A stretch of 64,000 nt of DNA. It comes from Ignavibacteria bacterium. GTDB lineage: Bacteria > Bacteroidota > Ignavibacteria > Kapaibacteriales > Kapaibacteriaceae. The DNA lies in assembly GCA_016707005.1 (NCBI GenBank), contig JADJIQ010000005.1:186001-250000 (forward strand). Direction: 5' to 3'. Under the pieces are notes generated by a model. That model was given only the letters and a program-made list of their open reading frames with translations, did not search any database and was not told the origin of the DNA. Shown here piece after piece: positions 34,770 to 43,444 of this stretch (positions are counted from its first letter, which is position 1; each line of letters begins with the position of its first letter). A program made the position numbers and the translations under genes.

Positions 34770-35399
34770 ATGAATCTATCTGCATACGTGGCGCAGCAGT
34801 GCGCTCGCCATGATGTCCGTCGCGGACAACTTCCCACTGCCCTTGGACTGGGCAATATCAATAAGGCTCTCCGTCGACTCGATGCGCTGTGCGCAGGTGA
34901 GTTCTTCGACGCAGATCTGCTGGAGCGAATGCGACGAAGTCCGCTCTTTGTACCGGCCGACCTAGATGCTGCCGTGGCCGTCACGATCGATGAGGCTCGC
35001 GCTGCAAATGCTGCGTGCGAAGAACGCGCCGAGCTACTCCGACGAAATAGGTTCTCGCCTCACCTTTGGGTGGAACATCGACCGGGTAGGCCAGACTGTA
35101 CGCTGCTTACGCTGTACTGGGCAGGTATGAACCATTTCAAGCGTGTCGCTATTCCGCAAGGGGTGCTCGATATGGTTCCGATCGAACAACGACTGCAAGC
35201 GCTGACGTTGCTCATCGAGCAGCTACCGAACGATGCTCCTACGTGGAGCCGGCTACACTATGGCTTTGGTCCACCTCTACTCTTTCACTATCGCATCACG
35301 TACGACGCCTACTACACCTTCGATCTTGCACAACAGCGCTGGAGCGAAGAACGCAGTGGGCAGCCACCGATCCCAACTATTTCCGCCGGACATCGCTAG
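34770..35399 (+). CDS. Hypothetical soluble protein of 209 residues
   Basis: A mainly helical protein beginning MNLSAYVAQQCARHDVRRGQ. The N-terminal part, with QCARHDVRRGQLPTALGLGNINKALRRLDALC, looks like a helix-turn-helix-type DNA-binding segment, but the assignment is weak. The start at 34770 has GAGGTCTCGT upstream. metK follows after 27 bp, possibly in one transcript. No family is recognised. Confidence 0.55.
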   Translation: MNLSAYVAQQCARHDVRRGQLPTALGLGNINKALRRLDALCAGEFFDADLLERMRRSPLFVPADLDAAVAVTIDEARAANAACEERAELLRRNRFSPHLWVEHRPGRPDCTLLTLYWAGMNHFKRVAIPQGVLDMVPIEQRLQALTLLIEQLPNDAPTWSRLHYGFGPPLLFHYRITYDAYYTFDLAQQRWSEERSGQPPIPTISAGHR

Positions 35400-35426
35400 A
35401 TCTTCAACACAACTTTCCCTACTCTC

Positions 35427-36605
35427 ATGAACACACAACAACAAAGCCCCCTACAACAACAGGGCGAATATCTTTGGTCGAGTGAATATGTCTCTGCCGG
35501 CCATCCCGACAAACTCGCAGACCAACTATCCGATGCCGTGTTGGATCATTACCTCGCGTTGGATCCCGATGCACGCGTGGCCTGCGAAACCATGGTAAAA
35601 GGCGATACCGTCTATGTGGCCGGCGAGATCACGTCCACAGCCCATGTATCGGAAGACGAGTTACGCTCACTCCTGCGGACTACGATCTGCGGTGTGGGCT
35701 ACAATTCCAACGACGTGCACTTCAATGGCAATACGTGCTCCATTCTCTTCAACATTTCGCAGCAGGCACCCGAGATCAATACGGCTGTTGGGCAGGGGGC
35801 TCTTGTTACAGCTGGTGACCAAGGCATCATGTTTGGATATGCAACGCGCGACACACCAACGCGCATGCCCCTTGCCATCTATCTGGCAAAACTGTTCATC
35901 GAAGAGGCATACGGTGGTATGGGCGTGCGGTATGCGTTGCAGCCCGATATGAAGAGTCAGGTATCGCTGTTGTACTCCGGTGGCGTGGCAACATCCGTGC
36001 AGGCGGTTGTGCTATCGATGTGTCATCTTCCTTCGTTGACGTTGCACGGTGTGCGCGAGATGTTCTCCGACGCCATCTTGCCGCGTGTGCTGGCTGCGAT
36101 GCCGCACAACATTGCGCAGATGTTTTCAGCCAAGACCGTCTACCACATCAACCCTGCGGGCTCGTGGAATGTGGGTGGTCCGGTATCAGACTGCGGACTT
36201 ACCGGTCGCAAGATCGTGGTGGACCAGTACGGTGCCGACTGTCCGATCGGCGGCGGTGCCTTTTCCGGCAAGGACCCCAGCAAGGTAGATCGTAGCGCCG
36301 CATACATGGCTCGGTGGCTTGCGCTGCGAGCGTTGTCGCAACAGCCATCAGCGCAGAGCATCCAGGTGCAGCTCGCCTATGCCATAGGTCAGGCCGAACC
36401 CGTCTCCTACCGTGTCTACGACCCCACTACCGGCATCGAATACGGCTTGCCCGATGTATCGGCAGCGCTATTAACGCCCGGTGCCATCATCGATACGCTG
36501 CACCTGCGTGCGCCGATCTATGGTGCCACTGCACGTCGTGGACACTTTGGCATTGCTGCGTACGAGAAGCGTGGATATCGGCATTATTCATGGGAATCGG
36601 AATAG
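35427..36605 (+). CDS. metK: S-adenosylmethionine synthetase
   Basis: A 392-residue protein with the MetK motifs: SAGHPDKLADQLSDAVLD (Mg/ATP), GEITSTAHV, QGIMFGYATRDTP, GRKIVVDQYGAD and GGGAFSGKDPSKVDRSAAYMAR. It makes S-adenosylmethionine from methionine and ATP in the cytoplasm. Length and all catalytic residues are normal for bacterial MetK. I saw no SAM riboswitch in the 27-bp leader. The gene ends 14 bp before a CCCGGCACC palindrome that probably terminates it. Confidence 0.95.
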   Translation: MNTQQQSPLQQQGEYLWSSEYVSAGHPDKLADQLSDAVLDHYLALDPDARVACETMVKGDTVYVAGEITSTAHVSEDELRSLLRTTICGVGYNSNDVHFNGNTCSILFNISQQAPEINTAVGQGALVTAGDQGIMFGYATRDTPTRMPLAIYLAKLFIEEAYGGMGVRYALQPDMKSQVSLLYSGGVATSVQAVVLSMCHLPSLTLHGVREMFSDAILPRVLAAMPHNIAQMFSAKTVYHINPAGSWNVGGPVSDCGLTGRKIVVDQYGADCPIGGGAFSGKDPSKVDRSAAYMARWLALRALSQQPSAQSIQVQLAYAIGQAEPVSYRVYDPTTGIEYGLPDVSAALLTPGAIIDTLHLRAPIYGATARRGHFGIAAYEKRGYRHYSWESE

Positions 36606-36618
36606 CTACAATTCATTG

Positions 36619-36643
36619 GTGCCCGGCACCAAGGGTGCCGGGT
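36619..36643. terminator. CCCGGCACC palindrome, probable bidirectional terminator, copy 3
   Basis: GTGCCCGGCACCAAGGGTGCCGGG forms a hairpin between the convergent metK (ends 36605) and BNR-repeat (ends 36658) genes. A partial duplicate (GTGCCGGGTGCG) follows. Confidence 0.6.
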
Positions 36644-36657
36644 GCGTGCCGGGTGCG

Positions 36658-39291
36658 TCACCTCACCCACGCCACCATACGGCGTACGGGCACTCCATCG
36701 ATCAGTGCTTCAATGGCGTAGGCTCCGGTTGGTGCCGAGGAGAGATCAGCAGTGAGCTGCGGCGCAACACCCCGCGTTTGTGTGATCAAGCAGCCATCGA
36801 TCCCGTACACGTTCAGCGCCGAAATGTCGCGCGTCGATGAGACGTTCAACCGACCATCACGCGAGAGCGACACAGTAAGATCGGAATCCGTCGGACGGCC
36901 GTGACCGTCGCGGACGCTGACGATGTCGTTCGTGCGCATGCGTGCATAGCCTTCAGACGTAGCAAGGTGTGCATAGCCATCAGATGTGAACACGATGTCG
37001 TTGATCTCGGGATTGCCAATGTTGAGTGGATCGCCTACTGCCCATCGCTTGCCGTCATCTGCGCTGATCGCAACACCGAAGTCGGGATGGAGTGCCATCA
37101 CACGTCCGTCGGGCATTTCGATAAAGCGGATCTCTGTGTCACCCAAGGCCTGACGGTCGGGAAAGATGAAGACTCGAGTCCACGTGCGACCATTATCGGT
37201 CGATCGGTAGATGTATGATTGGTCGAGTTGATAATCTCGGTTATCCCAGTTGAGAGAAAGGCTTGTACGACGGCGGTACTCACCACTGAAATCTTCGATG
37301 TACCACGGATCGATGTTGACTTCGGCAGCAAGACAGAGTAATGTGCCCGTAGGAGTCTTGTACAGCGACGAGATGTACAGCGATGTGTCGATGGCGCTTG
37401 GAATGCGCTCCCACGTATTGCCATCGTTCGTACTGATGACGAGTCCACCCGGTGTGGTATCTCGGGGAACGTGTTGGTTACCACTGTCGAGATCATAGAT
37501 GCGCATTCCGCGCAACCCGGCGATGATGGCCCCGTCATTAGCTACAATCATGTCACCAATAGCTGCGCGTGTAGTATCGTTCCCCTGTACGAGCACGGGC
37601 ATCGTGTTGCTTACGTAAACCCACTCCTTGCCCTGATTGAACGAGAAGTACACAGAATCCATGGCTGATACAATGATCCTAGGCGACAGCTGCTTGATGA
37701 AACGCGACTTGCGAGGGAGCACCGTATCGATAAACGAGCCATTCGATGCGTATCGCGTCACCACGTCACCGGTGACCCACATTGTATCGGGATGGGCAAA
37801 GTAGAGTTGTGATGGACCGTAGCGATGTCGATACTGACGATAGGCGTCTGGTCCGAACAGGAGTGACCCTCGTGTGATCTGTTGCGTTGTATTTGATGAA
37901 AGCTTGATCTTGTGCAGGAACGGACCCGACACAACAATGTCCCACGAGTTCATGCCGGGCTCATTCAGCATTACACGTCCGTGTTCACTCAACAATGCCA
38001 TCGATCCATCGCCTCGCGGATAGAGGCGCGATACACTTATGTAGCCCTCACCCCATTGCGGATCGGGATTAATATTCGACACGAGCTTCCATGTGCTGCC
38101 AGCATTGGTGGTCATGAGCAGCTCGCCGGATTGAAACCCGCCGTACCATACACTATCACTCACAGGTACAATCTGGTACCGATCAAGAGAAGCGATAAAT
38201 GAGAAATATTCCACACTGGCGGGACGCTCATGGATGGTGGTCGCTCCGGTTACAGTGTTGATCATTGTATAGACAGTGCCCGTAGCAGCATTGCCCTCGG
38301 GGATATAGGTCTTCACGAGTAGTCGATCGCCGAGCGAACCAACAGCCGTAACCTGCTGATACGCTGTGTAGCGTTTCGGCAGGTAATGCGCCTTGAGTAC
38401 AGCATCATGTCCGACCGTCCATACTTCACCGTATCGACCAACAACAATCGCGAGTGAGTCGTTGACAAGACCAACGTATTGACAGACGATCTTGCGAGAG
38501 ACCGTATCACCTGGCGCATTGTATGCTGTATCGGTACGAAACGCAAGCGTGCTGCGAGGTCCGATCGATACACCACCGCGATCGCCGATCTGAATCACAG
38601 TACCGTTCCGCAGTTGCACCCATTGAGATTTACTGTCGATCCGCGTCGATGTTTGTTCGCCAGTACAAGCATCAACCTCGATGGTCATCCCCTCACTGTC
38701 CACCATGCCGAAGTAACCCGGACGTGTAGGCGCAAGCGTCATCGAGTTATAGACAATTGATGGCCACTTTACGTTTTTCCATGTATCACCAGCGTCGCAG
38801 GAAATGTTTGCGCCATCAAATGGGTGGCTACTATTCATGATATCAAAGATGACGGTGCTAGGTTGGATGTACTTGGCTCGAAGTTCATAGCGACCGTTGA
38901 GACCAATATCACTCGTGTCCTTGACGAGGTACCGAATCGTATTACCGCCATCTTCCGACACCAGATTAACGGGAATCTTCATGTAGACGTTGCCAACGAA
39001 GTACCACTTGCCCGACCAGTCAATGGTCCACTCTGTTGCTACATCGATGAAGAACATCTTAATGTCGAAGATCGTCCGCCATGTTTGGCCACCATCCGAC
39101 GTAGCATACGTATCGTACGCACCACCGTCGAAGAGGACTGTCGATCGTGTACGATCAACACTCATGTACCCAGTGCCCCCTTTCAGACGACCGTACTTTG
39201 GTATCTGAAAAAGCCACTCTGGCTGTTGCGCAATACTTTGTGGCGCTGCGAGCACAAGGCAGCAACAAAGCGCCAGAATTGATCTGTTCAT
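36658..39291 (-). CDS. Secreted BNR-repeat protein with T9SS sorting domain
   Basis: An 877-residue protein with a signal peptide (MNRSILALCCCLVLAAPQSIAQ). Many BNR/Asp-box repeats are present (SDGGQTWR, STDNGRTWTRV, TTNAGSTWKLV, STNDGNTWERI). This is a beta-propeller-type surface protein, like those annotated photosystem II stability-like. The end (ISALNVYGIDGCLITQTRG...TGAYAIEALIDGVPVRRMVAWV) is a T9SS sorting domain. Expression is probably independent. Confidence 0.8.
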   Translation of the reverse strand: MNRSILALCCCLVLAAPQSIAQQPEWLFQIPKYGRLKGGTGYMSVDRTRSTVLFDGGAYDTYATSDGGQTWRTIFDIKMFFIDVATEWTIDWSGKWYFVGNVYMKIPVNLVSEDGGNTIRYLVKDTSDIGLNGRYELRAKYIQPSTVIFDIMNSSHPFDGANISCDAGDTWKNVKWPSIVYNSMTLAPTRPGYFGMVDSEGMTIEVDACTGEQTSTRIDSKSQWVQLRNGTVIQIGDRGGVSIGPRSTLAFRTDTAYNAPGDTVSRKIVCQYVGLVNDSLAIVVGRYGEVWTVGHDAVLKAHYLPKRYTAYQQVTAVGSLGDRLLVKTYIPEGNAATGTVYTMINTVTGATTIHERPASVEYFSFIASLDRYQIVPVSDSVWYGGFQSGELLMTTNAGSTWKLVSNINPDPQWGEGYISVSRLYPRGDGSMALLSEHGRVMLNEPGMNSWDIVVSGPFLHKIKLSSNTTQQITRGSLLFGPDAYRQYRHRYGPSQLYFAHPDTMWVTGDVVTRYASNGSFIDTVLPRKSRFIKQLSPRIIVSAMDSVYFSFNQGKEWVYVSNTMPVLVQGNDTTRAAIGDMIVANDGAIIAGLRGMRIYDLDSGNQHVPRDTTPGGLVISTNDGNTWERIPSAIDTSLYISSLYKTPTGTLLCLAAEVNIDPWYIEDFSGEYRRRTSLSLNWDNRDYQLDQSYIYRSTDNGRTWTRVFIFPDRQALGDTEIRFIEMPDGRVMALHPDFGVAISADDGKRWAVGDPLNIGNPEINDIVFTSDGYAHLATSEGYARMRTNDIVSVRDGHGRPTDSDLTVSLSRDGRLNVSSTRDISALNVYGIDGCLITQTRGVAPQLTADLSSAPTGAYAIEALIDGVPVRRMVAWVR

Positions 39292-39449
39292 ACCTAACCC
39301 CATTCACTGAACAATTAACATACACAACTTGTCAGCGAACAAACAACGGGTTGGCTCAAAGGGGCTTCTGCCTACCTTTGTTTTCATCCGGCTCTGATTC
39401 CGGAGCACATAGTTTATTTGTGGCTTATATAATGTACCGTCTCAATCAG

Positions 39450-40251
39450 ATGATCAGATGTTTTGCGCTCTTCTTTCTTGCTACACTCATTGCAGCAACC
39501 AACCTTGCCTATGGCGTTGTTCATGATACTTCAGCCGTTGCCGCAAGAGTAGGTATCGGGTTTGTCGCAGGAGCAACATTCAACACGTTTCAAAGTTCCT
39601 CGCCGATCAGTGTTGAACCGGGTGATTGTAATTGTCCGGACTATGAGTTGCAGACTGGTGAAGGTCTTGTTCTTGGGATTGATTTGGGAATTCCCCTTTC
39701 GAGCAGCGAGGCGTGGCCATGGTCGCTTGACGTACGTACGCAGTATGTTACATCTCAGGCGGCACTGTATAGGGGAAGGTGATAGCCTGCCGTCTCTGGA
39801 TGAAAATGGGGAGGTTGTTTATTCATATAGCGAATGGCGGGGTTCGGTAAGCTTCTCTACTGTTGAAGTCGCACCTGCAATCTTGTTGGGCATTGGCAAA
39901 ACCCCGTTATCCGTTTCACTTGGGGCATCAATTGGGTACATCATGGAGTCAGAACTCTTACGAACGCTCCATATGATTGAACCTCCTAATGCAGTGTTTG
40001 ATCCGTCCTTTTGCCCTGAGTGTGAGTACTTTGATGAAGGCCGATCTCTTGTATTGTCAAGGGGCACAATAGATGGCATTGTCAAATGGACTGCAACAGC
40101 ATTTGCCGGCGTAGAATACAGGCTAGTCAGTGAAGATGCAGAGGTGGTCAGTTCGTTGCGCTATCGTTACGGACTGACTGACGTTAGCACAACGTATGGT
40201 CTGCGGGTGAACGCAATCGAGTTCTCGATTGCAATGCGCGTTTTTCTATAG
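39450..40251 (+). pseudogene. Frameshifted outer-membrane beta-barrel-like gene (paralogue of 48721-49521)
   Basis: An N-terminal signal peptide (MIRCFALFFLATLIAATNLAYG) and barrel-like sequence run in one frame to a stop at 39780-39782. The continuation is in the next frame from about 39775 (EGDSLPSLDENGEVVYSYSE) to 40251. The intact relative at 48721 reads straight through the same point (QLPSLDEDGDTVYSI). Dropping one G from the AGGGGAAGG run near 39773-39781 restores the frame. The gene is broken here, or the base is a sequencing error. A TATAAT-like box lies at 39427-39432. Confidence 0.75.
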
Positions 40252-40394
40252 GTCAGACTCTTTACCCAACAACAGACGGTGGGAACGGTTGGCGCGCTCC
40301 TGCCCCTTACTTCTCATACACATTCCCCATGTGCTACTCGAGACGCTCGCGATGTGGCCAAAGGTGTTCGTCTTTTGGTAGCGTGGAAAGTCGT

Positions 40395-40766
40395 TTACCG
40401 TCCCATTTGAAATAGAACTTTCCGTTGACGTATAACACATCCTACTTCGGTAAGAGCAGTCGCGGGGTGCTTGTTGTACTTGGAGATCGCACCACTGAAT
40501 TGCTCGCATGTGTCACGTCCGTTCTGTATCGTGAACGTCTCCCATGCCAATCGCATCGGCAAGCGCGTGTATGAATGGAAGAAGCCAACACCTGCGATCT
40601 TGTTCACCGGCGACTTCAGCTTAAACACAAAGGGGCACCCCGGTTCCAAGGCTGCAAAGCCCCCTCCACCCGGCTTCCAGAAATTCACTTCCGAGACTGG
40701 AGGGTTCTGCGCTGCAAGATGGTGTTGTATAGCGACTCTCCTGTCTGGATTCCAGCCCCAATCCAA
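40395..40766 (-). pseudogene. Remnant of an HNH-type restriction endonuclease-like gene
   Basis: The translation has PVSEVNFWKPGGGGFAALE followed by FVFKLKSPVNKIAGVGFFH and LPMRLAWETFTIQNG, the N-terminal half of a common HNH restriction-like family (NFWxPGG, FKLKxPxNxIxGxGFF, LAWExF). The C-terminal HNH half is missing; the frame ends after RQRKVLFQMGR. In another minus-strand frame just beyond, YVNGKFYFKWDGKRLSTLP (about 40350-40440) looks like a fragment of a different gene. This is a decayed stretch. Confidence 0.6.
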
Positions 40767-40793
40767 TGAGAATCACGTTGAATTCCGCCATCT

Positions 40794-41690
40794 CTAATCG
40801 ATGTTGATGCTCACGCCCGCCATCAGACCCATTCTGCTGAAATCAAACGAAACCAAACTCAATTCACCATTGCCAAACACCTCCCGAGCTTGGCGATCGA
40901 TAGCTGGATCAATATCTGAAAGAGTTGCATTGGTGAAGCTGATTGTTGACAGAGAAAGCCCTAGGAGGATCGATATCTGAGAGTCAAGGGTAAAAGCGGC
41001 ACCCGCCATGATATCTACGCCTACCGTTCCCGGCAGGTTCAAGACGGCACTCATAGACGTCGTATCCGCAACGCCTGGAAGTTGAGTCCGATCGAGTTTG
41101 GTCTTTATTGACGTTGCGGTTAAGAAAGTGAGACCTAAACCAACGTATGGTCGAAACTCAATACCTCCTTTGTCAATCCATGCACCACGAGACGTGTCGT
41201 TGAAAATGCAGTCTAGAATGGTAGAAGTGTTGAATGTAACAACGATCCCACCATGAACGCCACCTACGTTAATCGATTGTGCGATCAGTGGGTTTGATGA
41301 CGGCGCGTTGTATAGGAATGAATATCCTGCAAAAGTTGTGAGACTAACCGGGTAACGTACAAAGACACTGTCGACGATTTTCGGCAACGCGTTCAGCTTA
41401 GCCGCAAACCGCTGGTTGTGTATGTTTATTGAATCTGGATTGATGTTTTCGCAATCACATGCCGTGGGTGCCATGTGTTGCGGACAGTACACAAAGCGGT
41501 GTTTCCATGGCAGGAGTCTCACGGGACCATATTTCAACGACCCAGTAAATCGATACATACTTGACCCTAGATCATTGATGTATGACATCGTCAGACCGTA
41601 GGTCGAACCTGGTTTGAACACGTCGATCTGCGACAACGAGGTTGTCAATGCCATGCAGATGAGAAAGACAAGTAGCGTGGCGAAACGCAT
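40794..41690 (-). CDS. Predicted outer-membrane protein, unknown
   Basis: A 298-residue protein with a signal peptide (MRFATLLVFLICMALTTSLS). The mature part has alternating hydrophobic/polar strands typical of a beta-barrel, with cysteines near CPQHMAPTACDC. No family is recognised. The ATG at 41690 fits the signal peptide. It stands alone between the HNH remnant and a methyltransferase gene. Confidence 0.6.
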   Translation of the reverse strand: MRFATLLVFLICMALTTSLSQIDVFKPGSTYGLTMSYINDLGSSMYRFTGSLKYGPVRLLPWKHRFVYCPQHMAPTACDCENINPDSINIHNQRFAAKLNALPKIVDSVFVRYPVSLTTFAGYSFLYNAPSSNPLIAQSINVGGVHGGIVVTFNTSTILDCIFNDTSRGAWIDKGGIEFRPYVGLGLTFLTATSIKTKLDRTQLPGVADTTSMSAVLNLPGTVGVDIMAGAAFTLDSQISILLGLSLSTISFTNATLSDIDPAIDRQAREVFGNGELSLVSFDFSRMGLMAGVSINID

Positions 41691-41767
41691 GTGAATGGCC
41701 TTGATTATGTTGATGTTATTGATGTTGTGTTCTTGCGTGCGTCCTGCTATTGCCCCTTTGCCTCACC

Positions 41768-42724
41768 TCACTTCTCTACCCCTATCAGCACAACACTCCC
41801 CGTCTCGTCTCGTTCGAGTGTTACAGAGCCAGACGGGATGCCTGCTTGGTAGCAGAGTTGTTCGCATTCGTCATTGGTTCTGTAGATGAGGGACCAGCCG
41901 TAAAGGCCTTCCATGATCCATTGTGTTGTGCACTCCTTTGCGAAGTTTCCGATGAGCATAGTGCCCCCTTCGCCTAGCCAGGAATACATCTTTGCGAGCA
42001 GGCGCACTGCCCTGCGCTCGTCCAAGTAGTCAAAGAGACCGCAACACCAAATGGCATCGTATGGGGCTGATGGTTCAAAACGAAATGCGTTGCGGTGATG
42101 GAACTCGAAGGTGTAGCCAGGTGGCACTTCGTCAGAGAGGAGTGCACGGGAATACTCGATAGCGTCGGCATCGGCGTCCACGAGATCGAAATGCACAGCA
42201 GAGTGAGGCGAGCCGAGTTGGTCGATCACTTTACGCTCTATACGACCTGGACCGGAGGCCACATCAAGGAATCGCTTTGGAGACGTGGCACGTGAGATCA
42301 CACTTGAGACAAGGCTGCGAACGATGTCGATACGCGAGCGAACAGCACGCGAGGCCTGCTGCCGGTAACAGAACCGATTCCACACATCGTCCTGTCTACT
42401 TCCCTCATACGGCTGCTGGTATATCCAATCGAGTGTGAGATAATCACCGGCATACCCCTGTGGCTGGGTGATCATACGAGATTGGATCTGCCCCCTTCGA
42501 ACTACATTGCCCATTGTGGAATGCAACTCGGTTCGTAGCGACGCATTGCCGAGACGAATCTCTTCCACGATGGGTAACAAATGTGTGCTGATGGTGCGCG
42601 TAAGGTCGTCAACCCTACCGTTGGTCAACTCATCAAGCCTACTGCCCGATACATGGTCCGCCACAGAGAGCAGCGATGGTAAGGCCTGCTCAAGTAGTGC
42701 AGTGTTTGTTTGACGTGTATACAT
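41768..42724 (-). CDS. Class I SAM methyltransferase of the EF/3-hydroxypalmitate methyl ester type
   Basis: A 318-residue protein. The SAM motif is FLDVASGPGRIERKVIDQLG, followed by HFDLVDADADAIEYSR and PYDAIWCCGLFDYL. The N-terminal region, with PQGYAGDYLTLDWIYQQPYEGS and QQASRAVRSRID, is like PhcB/extracellular-factor methyltransferases. These make methyl-ester signals, although the substrate here is unknown. A near-perfect palindrome (ATGTTCGATACGAACAT) lies just upstream at 42739-42755. Confidence 0.7.
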   Translation of the reverse strand: MYTRQTNTALLEQALPSLLSVADHVSGSRLDELTNGRVDDLTRTISTHLLPIVEEIRLGNASLRTELHSTMGNVVRRGQIQSRMITQPQGYAGDYLTLDWIYQQPYEGSRQDDVWNRFCYRQQASRAVRSRIDIVRSLVSSVISRATSPKRFLDVASGPGRIERKVIDQLGSPHSAVHFDLVDADADAIEYSRALLSDEVPPGYTFEFHHRNAFRFEPSAPYDAIWCCGLFDYLDERRAVRLLAKMYSWLGEGGTMLIGNFAKECTTQWIMEGLYGWSLIYRTNDECEQLCYQAGIPSGSVTLERDETGSVVLIGVEK

Positions 42725-42738
42725 TGTCCTCTTTCTGA

Positions 42739-42755
42739 ATGTTCGATACGAACAT
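42739..42755. promoter_or_regulatory. ATGTTCG-ATA-CGAACAT palindrome upstream of the methyltransferase
   Basis: Arms of seven bases (ATGTTCG/CGAACAT) flank ATA, 15-31 bp upstream of the start at 42724. It includes the ACGAACAT box shared with 33887, 34536 and 45306. Confidence 0.5.
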
Positions 42756-42817
42756 CCGGAAAGCCCCTTTTCGATACATCACCCTAATAGGGGATTTCAT
42801 CGATAGGTGGACAGCAT

Positions 42818-43444
42818 TCAGACAGGAGGGTTCTTGCACAAGCCGAGATTTTCTGCATAATGTACAAGCTCTGTGTTCTTGTGCACATCAAGCTTGCTCA
42901 TGATGTTCTTGCGATGCGAGTTGATGGTCTCTTCACTTCTAAACATCTCAGCCGCAATCTGTTTGGTAGTGTAGTGACAACACCCTATATAGTACAGCAC
43001 TCTTAGTTCAGTTGTAGTCAGTGCGGTTGGCGAAGGAAAATACGTGAGCTTGGTAACAACCCGACCTAACTCGCCTTCATGCACGAGTTTGAGAAGGTGG
43101 AACAGCTCTTCCCTTGAAGCGTTCTTGTAGATCAAGCCCTCGGCTTTTGATCGCTCTACTTTATACCTGATCTCAGGGTTGACGTGATATGTAAGAAAGA
43201 CAACCTTGGGTTTTACAGTGTGTGCCTGAAGTTTAGAGCACACCTCAAAACCCGACATATGCGGCATCTCAACATCTGTTAGCACGATGTCTATCACATC
43301 CTTCGCACGTATGATCTCCTCAAGTCCAACACGCGGATCGGTTGCTGTTCCGACGATCTCAAAATCGTCATTGCCCGCGAAGTACGAACGAAGGCCATCG
43401 AGAATCATTTCGTGGTCGTCCATGATGTAGAGTCGAATCTTCAT
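42818..43444 (-). CDS. NarL/FixJ-type response regulator
   Basis: A 208-residue protein. The receiver domain has MDDHEM at residues 8-13, and the phosphorylated aspartate is D57 (VLTDVEMPHMSG). A LuxR-type helix-turn-helix C-terminal domain follows (TTTELRVLYYIGCCHYTTKQIAAEMFRSEETINSHRKNIMSKL). It pairs with the histidine kinase gene just upstream on the same strand (four-base overlap). The kinase probably phosphorylates it, and target genes are not visible. Confidence 0.9.
   Translation of the reverse strand: MKIRLYIMDDHEMILDGLRSYFAGNDDFEIVGTATDPRVGLEEIIRAKDVIDIVLTDVEMPHMSGFEVCSKLQAHTVKPKVVFLTYHVNPEIRYKVERSKAEGLIYKNASREELFHLLKLVHEGELGRVVTKLTYFPSPTALTTTELRVLYYIGCCHYTTKQIAAEMFRSEETINSHRKNIMSKLDVHKNTELVHYAENLGLCKNPPV

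Noticed and set aside
35400..35426. SAM riboswitch before metK
   Set aside because: Only 27 bp separate it from the preceding gene, with no stem structure.
40471..40797. A plus-strand frame over the HNH remnant
   Set aside because: The recognisable protein motifs are on the minus strand; this is antisense.
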